Shown in pieces: positions 1 through 7,608 of a stretch of 64,000 nt of DNA (positions are counted from its first letter, which is position 1; every line of letters starts with the position of its first letter). Both the position numbers and the translations under genes were made by a program. The notes beneath the pieces are model-generated. The model saw only the letters and a list, made by a program, of their open reading frames with translations. It was not told where the DNA came from and searched no databases. Location: positions 1,612,001 through 1,676,000 of the forward strand of contig NZ_CP107020.1 in NCBI RefSeq assembly GCF_025725725.1. Reading direction: 5' to 3'. This DNA is from Brachybacterium huguangmaarense (GTDB lineage Bacteria > Actinomycetota > Actinomycetes > Actinomycetales > Dermabacteraceae).

Positions 1-939
1 GGCAAGGACGTCCCGGACTTCCCCGTCGGCAAGGATCCGCACGACCCCGGGGATCCTGCCGCGGGCGGCCCTGCGGCGCTCGCGGGGAACGACGCCTTCA
101 TCATGCAGGCCGACGGGCGAGGCTGGCTGTTCGCCCCCACCGGCATGGTCGACGGCCCGCTGCCGACGCACTACGAGCCGGTCGAGTCCGCCATCCCCAA
201 CCCGCTCTACGACCAGCAGAGCAACCCCACCCGCGTCGTGTTCCAGACCCGGGACAACATGAACTCCCCGGGCGTCACGGGCGCGGGGTCGAGCGTCTAT
301 CCGTACTACTTCTCGACCTACCGGGTCACCGAGCACCACACGGCGGGCGGCATGAGCCGCTGGCTGCCCTACCTCGCCGAGCTCCAGCCGGAGCTGTTCA
401 TCGAGGTCTCCCCGCAGCTCGCCGAGGAGGTCGGGCTCGAGCCGTACGGCTGGGCGACGGTGATCTCGGCGCGCTCGGCGATCGAGGCGAAGGTGCTCGT
501 GACCGAACGGTTCCGCCCGATCCGGATGGCCGGTCGCACGGTCCACCAGATCGGGATCCCGTACCACTGGGCACGGGGCTCCCACGCGGTCGTCGAGGGC
601 GACAGCGTCAACGACCTGATCGGGCTCAACCTCGACGCGAACACCCAGATCCAGAACTCCAAGGTGACCGCGTGCGCGGTGGTCCCGGGGCGCCGCCCGC
701 GCGGCCGGGCCCTGCTCGACCTGGTCGCCGACTATCAGCGTCGGGCCGGGGTGTCGCCCGTCACGGGCGATGAGCGGGACACGACCGAGGACTTCCCGGA
801 GGGGACCCGCGCCCACGACGTGGACCTCGCGACGGGCGAGGACATCGCCACGAGCTTCGACCTGCCCGAGCCGCACGCCGAGCACGTCGAGGGCCCCTCC
901 GGCACCGCGCACGACGAACGACGGACGGAGGAGAGCTGA
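1..939 (+). CDS. Formate dehydrogenase catalytic (alpha) subunit, C-terminal part
   Basis: The frame is open from the first base and ends at 939, so this is the last 312 residues of a gene that begins outside the window. The segment matches the C-terminal molybdopterin-dinucleotide-binding domain of respiratory FdhG/FdnG-type formate dehydrogenases: a stretch around residues 137-190 (ISARSAIEAKV to QIGIPYHW, then NDLIGLNLDANTQIQNSK) is typical of that barrel. The enzyme oxidises formate to CO2 at a Mo/W-bis-MGD centre. It overlaps the Fe-S subunit gene by one base (TGATG), and NrfD and selenocysteine genes follow. The active-site residue (Cys or Sec, UGA) lies upstream of the window; the adjacent sel genes make Sec likely, but that is inference. 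Confidence 0.9.
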   Translation, partial: GKDVPDFPVGKDPHDPGDPAAGGPAALAGNDAFIMQADGRGWLFAPTGMVDGPLPTHYEPVESAIPNPLYDQQSNPTRVVFQTRDNMNSPGVTGAGSSVYPYYFSTYRVTEHHTAGGMSRWLPYLAELQPELFIEVSPQLAEEVGLEPYGWATVISARSAIEAKVLVTERFRPIRMAGRTVHQIGIPYHWARGSHAVVEGDSVNDLIGLNLDANTQIQNSKVTACAVVPGRRPRGRALLDLVADYQRRAGVSPVTGDERDTTEDFPEGTRAHDVDLATGEDIATSFDLPEPHAEHVEGPSGTAHDERRTEES

Positions 940-1955
940 TGGGACTGCTCTCGGGACCGGAGGAGGACCCCGCCGCCGACGCGGGATGGGGCCACACCCA
1001 CGACCGCAAGGGCTTCTTCACCGACACTTCGATCTGCATCGGCTGCAAGGCCTGCGAGGTGGCGTGCAAGGAGTGGAACCACAACCCGCAGGACGGCACC
1101 CTGGAGATCCTGGGCTCGTCCTTCGACAACACCGGAGCGCTCGGGGCCAACACGTGGCGCCACGTGGCCTTCGTCGAGCAGGGCGCCGACCGCATCGCGG
1201 AGGCCCGGGAGTCCGGACGCGCGCTGGTGTCCCTCGGCATGCCGACGATCGGCCCGCGCACGGGCGCGTCGGCCCCCGGCGGGCGGCCCGACGAGGACCT
1301 CTCCCGCGCCGACCGCACCCCGCCGGACACCCCCGAGTTCCGCTGGCTCATGTCCTCGGACGTGTGCAAGCACTGCACGCACGCCGGCTGCCTCGACGCA
1401 TGCCCCACGGGCGCCCTGTTCCGCACCGAGTTCGGCACCGTCGTGGTCCAGGCCGACGTGTGCAACGGCTGCGGGACCTGCGTGGGCGCCTGCCCCTTCG
1501 GCGTGATCGAGCGCCGGGACGACGGCACCGTCGCGCCCAAGGGCGACCGCGGTCGCGTCGAGCAGGACGTGCCCAACAAGGGCACCGCCAACAAGTGCAC
1601 CCTGTGCTACGACCGCCTCGTGCACGACGAGACGCCCGCCTGCGCCAAGGCGTGCCCGACCACGTCGATCTCCTTCGGCGGCCGCGAGGACATGGTCACC
1701 AAGGCCCAGGACCGCGTGCTCCAGCTGCACGCCCAGGGCATGACCGAGGCGCGGCTGTACGGCGCCAACCCGCGCGACGGGGTGGGCGGCACGGGCTCGG
1801 TGTTCCTGCTGCTCGACGAGCCCGAGGTGTACGGGCTGCCGCCCGACCCGCAGGTGCCGACCGCCGACCTGCCGCACATGTGGAAGCGCGCCGCCCTCGC
1901 CGGCGCGGGCATGCTCGCGGCCACCACCCTCGCCTTCCTGGGAGCCCGTTCGTGA
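939..1955 (+). CDS. Formate dehydrogenase iron-sulfur (beta) subunit
   Basis: 338 residues with four ferredoxin-like cysteine clusters: C33-x2-C-x2-C-x3-C in CIGCKACEVACKEWN, CKHCTHAGCLDACP near 143, CNGCGTCVGACPFGV near 175, and CTLCYDRLVHDETPACAKAC near 215. That is the four [4Fe-4S] layout of FdnH/FdoH electron-transfer subunits. A hydrophobic segment at the C-terminus (AALAGAGMLAATTLAFLGA) looks like the single membrane anchor of this subunit. It should pass electrons from the catalytic subunit to the membrane partner encoded next. Translation is probably coupled on both sides: the start overlaps the previous stop and the stop overlaps the next GTG start. Confidence 0.93.
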   Translation: MGLLSGPEEDPAADAGWGHTHDRKGFFTDTSICIGCKACEVACKEWNHNPQDGTLEILGSSFDNTGALGANTWRHVAFVEQGADRIAEARESGRALVSLGMPTIGPRTGASAPGGRPDEDLSRADRTPPDTPEFRWLMSSDVCKHCTHAGCLDACPTGALFRTEFGTVVVQADVCNGCGTCVGACPFGVIERRDDGTVAPKGDRGRVEQDVPNKGTANKCTLCYDRLVHDETPACAKACPTTSISFGGREDMVTKAQDRVLQLHAQGMTEARLYGANPRDGVGGTGSVFLLLDEPEVYGLPPDPQVPTADLPHMWKRAALAGAGMLAATTLAFLGARS

Positions 1956-3046
1956 CCCTCTCCGAGTTCGACGCCTACCGCCCGGACGAGCCGCCCCGCC
2001 GGCGTCGCCGCCGCAGCAGACCCCCCCGTCGGCGCCAGGAGCCCGGCACGGGCGACGGCTCCCGCGAGATGTTCATGGTCGACGACGTCGAGTTCACGTC
2101 GTACTACGGCAGGCCGATCGTCAAGGCGCCGCCCTGGGAGTCGCCCATCGCGGTCTACCTGTTCGTCGGCGGCCTCGCCGGGGCCTCGAGCCTGCTCGGG
2201 GCCGGCGCCCGCCTGACCGGGCGCACGGCCATGCGGCGCAACGCCCGCCTGACCGCCCTGGGAGGCGTGCTCGTGGGCACCGCCGCCCTGATCGAGGACC
2301 TCGGCCGTCCCGAGCGCTTCCTCCACATGATGCGCGTGGTCAAGCCGACTTCCCCGATGAGCGTGGGCACCTGGATCCTGTCGACCTTCGCGACCGCCTC
2401 CGGGGTGGCCGGGGCCGCGGAGATCGACCGCCTGCTCGGCGAGAGGCTGCCGCTGGGTCCGCTGCGCCGGGTCCTGCGGGCGGTCGAGACGCCCGCCGCC
2501 TTCGGCGCCGCCGCGCTCGGAGCGCCCCTGGCCACCTACACGGCGGTGCTGCTCGGCGACACGGCCGTGCCCACCTGGAACGCGTCCCGCCACGGGCTGG
2601 CCTTCGTCTTCGGCTCGTCGGCGACGATGGCCGCGAGCGGCATGCAGCTCGTGCTGACGCCGACGGCCGAGATCGGACCGGCCCGCGCGCTCGCCGTCGC
2701 GGGCGTCGCCGGGGACCTCGCCGGCATGCACTACACGAAGGCGCAGATGCATCCGCTCGAGGCCGAGCCGCTCGAGGAGGGGCCCGCGGGCGCGAAGCTC
2801 GCGTGGGCCGAGCGCCTCGCCGTCGCGGGCGGCATCGGCGCCCTGCTCGGCGGCCGCCACCGCTGGATCGCCGCCGCGAGCGGCGCTGCCCTGGTCGCCG
2901 CCTCGGCCCTGACCCGGTTCGGTGTGCTCGAGGCCGGGCGCGAGTCCGTCAAGGATCCCCGCCGCGTGGTCGAGCCGCAGAAGGCGCGCCTCGCCGCCCG
3001 CCGCGCCCGGGGCATCACGGACGACTCGATCACGACCGCCGGCTGA
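1952..3046 (+). CDS. nrfD: NrfD/PsrC-type membrane subunit of formate dehydrogenase
   Basis: 364 residues from a GTG at 1952 that overlaps the fdhB stop as GTGA; no other start fits the operon. After an arginine-rich cytoplasmic N-terminus (about 60 residues) come several hydrophobic helices beginning SPIAVYLFVGGLAGASSLLG, with GGVLVGTAALIEDLGRPERFLHM, the pattern of the NrfD/polysulfide reductase membrane family. These proteins hold no haem and transfer electrons to or from menaquinone. Here NrfD replaces the cytochrome b gamma subunit of E. coli FdnI, a common arrangement in actinobacterial formate dehydrogenases. The gene ends 28 bp before the convergent selD. Confidence 0.88.
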   Translation: MTLSEFDAYRPDEPPRRRRRRSRPPRRRQEPGTGDGSREMFMVDDVEFTSYYGRPIVKAPPWESPIAVYLFVGGLAGASSLLGAGARLTGRTAMRRNARLTALGGVLVGTAALIEDLGRPERFLHMMRVVKPTSPMSVGTWILSTFATASGVAGAAEIDRLLGERLPLGPLRRVLRAVETPAAFGAAALGAPLATYTAVLLGDTAVPTWNASRHGLAFVFGSSATMAASGMQLVLTPTAEIGPARALAVAGVAGDLAGMHYTKAQMHPLEAEPLEEGPAGAKLAWAERLAVAGGIGALLGGRHRWIAAASGAALVAASALTRFGVLEAGRESVKDPRRVVEPQKARLAARRARGITDDSITTAG

Positions 3047-3073
3047 CGCGGGCCACGGCTGTGGCGCGGCCCC

Positions 3074-4141
3074 TCAGCGGATCGTCACGCTGCCGGCGGG
3101 TGCCTCGTCGAGGGGGGCGGTCGTCTCGCCGATCACGGGATATCCGGGCACCTCGCCCACGACCAGCAGGCCGCCGGAGGTCTGCGCGTCGGCGAGCAGC
3201 AGCAGATCCTCCTCCGTCACGCCCCGCCCGGACCGCACCTGGGGGCGCACCCAGTCCAGGTTGCGACGCGTGCCGCCGGAGATGTAGCCGTCGCGCAGCG
3301 CCTCGGCGGCGCCCTCGACGAGCGGCACCGCCGAGCGGTCGATCGTCGCGGCGACCCCCGAGGCCCGCATCATCTTGTGCAGGTGCCCGAGCAGCCCGAA
3401 ACCGGTCACGTCGGTCGCCGCCCGGGCCCCGGCCGCGAGCGCCGCCTGGGACGCCTCGACGTTGAGCGCCGTCATCGTCGCGATCGCCTCGGCGAACACC
3501 TCGCCCGTCACCTTGTGACGGTTGTTGAGCAGCCCCACCCCGATCGGCTTGGTGAGCGTGAGCGGCAGGCCCGCCTCGGCGGCGTCGTTGCGCAGCAGGC
3601 GGTCCGGCCGCGCGGTGCCGGTGACCGCCATCCCGTACTTGGGCTCGGGATCGTCCACGCTGTGCCCGCCGATCACGGGACAGCCCGCCTGCTCGGCGAC
3701 GGCCAGGCCGCCGCGGAGCACCTCGCGCAGGAGCTCGTAGGGCAGCACGTCGCGCGGCCAGCCCACGAGGTTGATGGCGACGATCGGCGTGCCGCCCATC
3801 GCGTACACGTCCGAGAGGGCGTTGGCCGCGGCGATCCGCCCCCAGTCGAACGCATCGTCGACGACCGGGGTGAAGAAGTCGGCGGTCGAGAGCACCGCGA
3901 GATTGTCCCGCACCCGGACCGCGGCGGCGTCGTCGCCGTCGTCGAGGCCGACGATGACCGTCTCGGAGCGCTGCCCGGCCAGGGCCGCGACCGCCTCCTC
4001 GAGCTCGCCCGGCGGGATCTTGCACGCACAGCCCCCGCCGTGGGCCATCGTCGTCAGGCGCACGGGAGGAGCGGGAGAGGCGGCAGCATCGACGGCGCCG
4101 GCGGTGCCGGGGAGGGACGGGGAACGAGGGCTCTGGGTCAT
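3074..4141 (-). CDS. selD: Selenide, water dikinase SelD
   Basis: 355 residues. SelD makes selenophosphate from selenide and ATP, the selenium donor for Sec-tRNA synthesis by SelA. The N-terminal loop reads HGGGCACKIPP at about residues 34-44, with the catalytic Cys/Lys pair of the family (Cys form, not Sec). An AIRS-type fold follows, with GLDDGDDAAAVRV, LSTADFFTPVVDD and TDVTGFGLLGHL. The first 30 residues form an Ala/Pro-rich extension. The ATG at 4141 has no Shine-Dalgarno but a TACGAT hexamer ends 8 nt upstream, so the mRNA may be leaderless. The gene is divergent from tRNA-Sec and selA and convergent with the fdh operon. Confidence 0.95.
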   Translation of the reverse strand: MTQSPRSPSLPGTAGAVDAAASPAPPVRLTTMAHGGGCACKIPPGELEEAVAALAGQRSETVIVGLDDGDDAAAVRVRDNLAVLSTADFFTPVVDDAFDWGRIAAANALSDVYAMGGTPIVAINLVGWPRDVLPYELLREVLRGGLAVAEQAGCPVIGGHSVDDPEPKYGMAVTGTARPDRLLRNDAAEAGLPLTLTKPIGVGLLNNRHKVTGEVFAEAIATMTALNVEASQAALAAGARAATDVTGFGLLGHLHKMMRASGVAATIDRSAVPLVEGAAEALRDGYISGGTRRNLDWVRPQVRSGRGVTEEDLLLLADAQTSGGLLVVGEVPGYPVIGETTAPLDEAPAGSVTIR

Positions 4142-4148
4142 GCTTTCG

Positions 4149-4173
4149 ATCGTACGGGTGGTAGGTTCGCCGT
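4149..4173. promoter_or_regulatory. Compact divergent promoter for selD (left) and tRNA-Sec (right)
   Basis: On the minus strand TACGAT (4154-4149) ends 8 nt before the selD ATG. On the plus strand TAGGTT (4162-4167) ends 7 nt before the first base of tRNA-Sec. The two predicted start points are 33 bp apart, so the promoters must interfere or be co-occupied. No good -35 elements are visible. Assignment rests on spacing and the hexamers only. Confidence 0.5.
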
Positions 4174-4268
4174 GGAGGCGTCCGGGTCCTGGTGGGCCCC
4201 CCGGTCTTCAAAACCGGTGAGACCGAGCATCTCGGTCTGGCGGGTTCGATTCCCGTCCGTCTCCGCCA
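4174..4268 (+). tRNA. selC: tRNA-Sec (anticodon UCA)
   Basis: 95 nt including an encoded CCA. Acceptor stem GGAGGCG/CGTCTCC (4174-4180 with 4258-4264), discriminator G4265. Six-bp D stem GGGTCC/GGGCCC with a 4-nt loop TGGT. Anticodon stem CCGGT/ACCGG with loop CTTCAAA, anticodon TCA at 4208-4210. A long variable arm AGACCGAG/CTCGGTCT (4220-4238, loop CAT). T arm GCGGG/CCCGT with TTCGATT. The long variable arm, 6-bp D stem and UCA anticodon are diagnostic of bacterial tRNA-Sec. The eighth acceptor pair expected in this family is a U4181/C4257 mismatch. Confidence 0.97.
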
Positions 4269-4390
4269 GCCACCGCTCCCGCAGGGCGGCTCCGTGCGCC
4301 GGCGACCTGCCGCGGCGCCTGCCCCGCCCCTCGCGGAGAGCCCGACCCGCGAGACCCCGGGCGCCCCTCCGCGCCCGCCGGAGGAGGACC

Positions 4391-5812
4391 GTGACGGCCC
4401 CGGAGACCCACGGCACCGAGCACCCCGACCGTGCCGTCCTCGATCGTGGCGCGCCCGATGATGGCGCGCCCGACCGCGCTGCGCGCGACCGCGCTGCGCG
4501 CGACGCCGCCGGCACCGATCCCCGTCGCCTGATCCCGCGCACCGACCGCCTGCTCGCGCTGCCCGCCGTGCGCGCGGCGGCAGCCGCCATGAGCGAGCGG
4601 GTCGTGCGCGGCGTGGTCCGCGCCGTCCAGGACGAGGCCCGCAGCGGTCGCCTCGCCCCCGAGGAGGTCGAGGCCCGCGTGCTCGCGGCCCTCGGCTCGC
4701 GCACGCCCTCGTCCCTGCGGCCCGTGCTCAACGCGACCGGCGTCATCGTGCACACGAACCTCGGACGCGCCCCCCTCTCGGAGGCGGCCCGCCGTGCCCT
4801 CGCCGACGCCGCCGGCTACGCCGACGTCGAGTTCGACCTGGGCAGCGGGACCCGCAGCCGCCGCGGCGCCGGCGCCCGCGCGGCCCTGCTCGCGGCGTGT
4901 CCCGAGGCCGAGGACGCCCTCGTCGTCAACAACGGCGCCGCCGCCCTGCTGCTCGCCGTGACCGTCCTCGCCGCCGGGCGCGAGGTCGTGCTCAGCCGCG
5001 GCGAGATGATCGAGATCGGTGCCGGCTTCCGCCTGCCCGACCTGATCGCCTCCACGGGTGCGCGTGTACGCGAGGTCGGCACCACCAACCGCACGCATCC
5101 CGACGACTACGCCGACGCCCTCGGCGCCGACACGGGCTGCGTGCTCAAGATCCACGCGAGCAACTACCGCATCTCCGGCTTCACGTCCGAGGTCCCCGTC
5201 GCCGCCCTGCGCGCCCTGTGCGACGAGCGCGGGACGCCGCTCGTCGCCGACCTCGGCAGCGGCCTGCTGTGCCCCGATCCGGTACTGCCCGAGGAGCCCG
5301 ACCTCGCGGGCGCCCTGCGCGACGGCGCCGACCTCGTGATCGCGAGCGGGGACAAGCTGCTCGGCGGCCCCCAGGCGGGCCTGCTGCTCGGGCGCGCCGA
5401 GGCGATCGCCCGCTGCGCGCGTCACCCCCTCGCACGCGCCCTGCGCGCCGACAAGCTGGCCCTCGCCGCGCTCGAGGCGACCCTGACCGGCCCGGAGGCC
5501 CCCGTCCCCGCGGCCCTACACGCCGACCCCGACGTGCTGCGCGAGCGCACCGCCCGGGTCGCGGCGGCGCTCGGCGCCGAGGTGGTCGCCCACGACGGCC
5601 GCGTCGGCGGGGGAGGGGGCGCCGAGGTGCCCCTCCCGGGCTGGGCCGTGTCCCTGCCCGAGGACCTCGCCGCCCCGCTGCGCGCCGGCACCCCCGCCGT
5701 CGTCGCGACCGTGCGCGACGGCGCATGCCTCGTGGACCTGCGCTGCATCCCCGAGCAGGACGAGCAGGCGCTCGTCGACGCCGTGCGCAGCGCCCGCACG
5801 ACGGTGCGCTGA
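4391..5812 (+). CDS. selA: L-seryl-tRNA(Sec) selenium transferase SelA
   Basis: 473 residues. A PLP enzyme that converts Ser-tRNA(Sec) to Sec-tRNA(Sec) using selenophosphate. The start is the GTG at 4391, behind a strong GGAGGAGG at 4380-4388. N-terminal domain with RLLALPAVRA, then NATGVIVHTNLGRAPLS, DLGSGTRSRRGAGAR and the PLP-lysine motif ASGDKLLGGPQAG with Lys near 322. Residues 12-42 are a low-complexity Asp/Arg/Ala run (RAARDRAARD) from a short DNA direct repeat around 4470-4505. It lies 122 bp after tRNA-Sec and overlaps selB by one base. Confidence 0.96.
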   Translation: MTAPETHGTEHPDRAVLDRGAPDDGAPDRAARDRAARDAAGTDPRRLIPRTDRLLALPAVRAAAAAMSERVVRGVVRAVQDEARSGRLAPEEVEARVLAALGSRTPSSLRPVLNATGVIVHTNLGRAPLSEAARRALADAAGYADVEFDLGSGTRSRRGAGARAALLAACPEAEDALVVNNGAAALLLAVTVLAAGREVVLSRGEMIEIGAGFRLPDLIASTGARVREVGTTNRTHPDDYADALGADTGCVLKIHASNYRISGFTSEVPVAALRALCDERGTPLVADLGSGLLCPDPVLPEEPDLAGALRDGADLVIASGDKLLGGPQAGLLLGRAEAIARCARHPLARALRADKLALAALEATLTGPEAPVPAALHADPDVLRERTARVAAALGAEVVAHDGRVGGGGGAEVPLPGWAVSLPEDLAAPLRAGTPAVVATVRDGACLVDLRCIPEQDEQALVDAVRSARTTVR

Positions 5813-7602
5813 TGCACGTCGTCGCCACCGCCGGGCACGTCGACCACGGCAAGTCCACCCTGATCCGCGCCCTGACCGGCATCGAGACCGACCGCTGGGC
5901 CGAGGAGCGCCGCCGCGGCCTGACCATCGACCTCGGCTTCGCGTGGACCGCCCTGCCCTCGGGCCGCGAGGTCTCGTTCGTCGACGTCCCGGGCCACGAG
6001 CGCTTCTTGTCCAACACCCTCGCGGGCCTCGGCCCCGCCCCGATCGTCTGCTTCGTGGTCGCGGCTGACGAAGGGTGGCGCGCCCAGTCCGCCGATCATC
6101 GCGACGCCGTGGCCGCGCTCGGCATCGACCGCGGGCTGATCGTGCTCACGCGCGCCGACCGCACCGACGAGGACCGGCGCGCCGAGGTGACCGCCCAGGT
6201 CCGCCGCGAGCTCGCGCGGACGGGGCTCGCCGTCGCCCCCGTGGTCGCCGTCTCCGCCGTCACGGGTGAGGGCATGGACGCGCTGCGCGTGGCGCTCGAT
6301 GCGGTCCTGGCGCAGACGCCCACCCCGGACGCCGCGACACGCCGACGGCTGTGGATCGACCGGGCGTTCACCATCTCCGGCGCCGGCACGGTCGTGACCG
6401 GCACCCTGGGGGCTGGCACGCTGCGCCGCGGCGACCGCCTGCGGCTCGTCGGCGCCGAGCTCGATGCCCAGGTCGCCGTGCGCGGGCTGCAGAGCCGCGA
6501 GGAGAGCGTCGAGGAGCTGTCCCCGGTGGCGCGTGCCGCGGTCAACCTGCGCGGTGTGCCCGCCGACCGGATCGGACGCGGCGACGCCCTCGTCGACGCC
6601 GATGCCTGGCACCTGACCGACACCGTCGACGTGCGCCGTGCCACCGGTGATGGCGCAGCGTCCCTGCCCGAGCAGGCGGTCGCCCACATCGGGACCGCGG
6701 CGGTCCCGGTCCACGTGCGCCCCTTCGATGACGAGCACGCCCGGCTCGTCCTCGCCCGGGCGCTGCCGCTCGCGGTGGCGGACCGGCTCGTGCTGCGCGG
6801 CAGCGGCGCGCATGCCGTGCTCGGCGGCGTGCACGTGCTCGACGTCGACCCGCCCGGCCTCGACCGTCGCGGGGACGGGCGTCGTCGTGCCGCGACCCTC
6901 GCCGCGATGCCATGGAGAGGGGACGCCGCCGTCGAGGTGGCCCGGCGCGGCGCGATGCGTGAGAGCGAGCTGCGCCGCTTCGGCGTGGGCATCCCCGAGC
7001 CGCTGCCCGCGACGCTGTGCCGCCGAGGTGCGTGGCTGGTGGCGACCGAGACCCTCGCGCGCTGGCGTGACGAGCTCGGGAAGGCCGTCGACCGGGTGCA
7101 CCGCGAGCAGCCGCTCGCGCCCGGGCTTACGCGCGGCGCGGCCCTGACCCTGCTCGGTCTGCCCGATCCCGCACTCCTGGACGCCGTGGTCTCCGAGGCC
7201 TCCCTCGTCGCCGACGACGGGCATCTGCGCTCGCCCGGCGCGGCGAGGGGCCTCGGCGCCGCGGAGACGAGCATCGCGGTGCTCGAGGAGCGCCTCGGGC
7301 GCTCGCCGTTCGACGCGCCCGAGGCGGATGACCTCGCGGCCCTCGGGCTCGGCGCCCGCGAGCTCGCCGCCGCGGCCCGGCAGGGCCGGGTGCTCCGCCT
7401 CGACGACGGCGTCGTGCTCCTGCCCACGGCGCCCGCGCTCGCGATGCGCGAGCTCGCGGCGCTCGATCAGCCGTTCACGACGAGCGCCGCCCGGCGGGCG
7501 CTCGGCACCACCCGGCGGGTCGCGATCCCGCTGCTCGAGCACCTCGACGCCCGGGGCTGGACCAGACGCCTCGACGGCAGCAGCCGCGAGGTGGTCCGCT
7601 GA
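5812..7602 (+). CDS. selB: Selenocysteine-specific elongation factor SelB
   Basis: 596 residues. SelB is the GTPase that carries Sec-tRNA(Sec) to the ribosome at UGA codons marked by a SECIS hairpin. G1 is GHVDHGKST at residues 8-16, switch I contains RRRGLTIDLGFAW, G3 is DVPGHERF, and LTRAD serves as G4. Translation-factor domains II and III (DRAFTISGAGTVVTGTL, VNLRGV) follow. The C-terminal 200 residues are the winged-helix repeats that bind SECIS RNA. The ATG overlaps the selA stop (TGATG), so the two are co-translated. The gene ends 6 bp from the convergent valS stop, leaving no room for a dedicated terminator. Confidence 0.96.
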   Translation: MHVVATAGHVDHGKSTLIRALTGIETDRWAEERRRGLTIDLGFAWTALPSGREVSFVDVPGHERFLSNTLAGLGPAPIVCFVVAADEGWRAQSADHRDAVAALGIDRGLIVLTRADRTDEDRRAEVTAQVRRELARTGLAVAPVVAVSAVTGEGMDALRVALDAVLAQTPTPDAATRRRLWIDRAFTISGAGTVVTGTLGAGTLRRGDRLRLVGAELDAQVAVRGLQSREESVEELSPVARAAVNLRGVPADRIGRGDALVDADAWHLTDTVDVRRATGDGAASLPEQAVAHIGTAAVPVHVRPFDDEHARLVLARALPLAVADRLVLRGSGAHAVLGGVHVLDVDPPGLDRRGDGRRRAATLAAMPWRGDAAVEVARRGAMRESELRRFGVGIPEPLPATLCRRGAWLVATETLARWRDELGKAVDRVHREQPLAPGLTRGAALTLLGLPDPALLDAVVSEASLVADDGHLRSPGAARGLGAAETSIAVLEERLGRSPFDAPEADDLAALGLGARELAAAARQGRVLRLDDGVVLLPTAPALAMRELAALDQPFTTSAARRALGTTRRVAIPLLEHLDARGWTRRLDGSSREVVR

Positions 7603-7608
7603 GGTGTC

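Noticed and set aside
3047..3073. Terminator between nrfD and selD
   Set aside because: GCCAC-GGCT-GTGGC is only a 5-bp stem in 27 bp; too weak to annotate.
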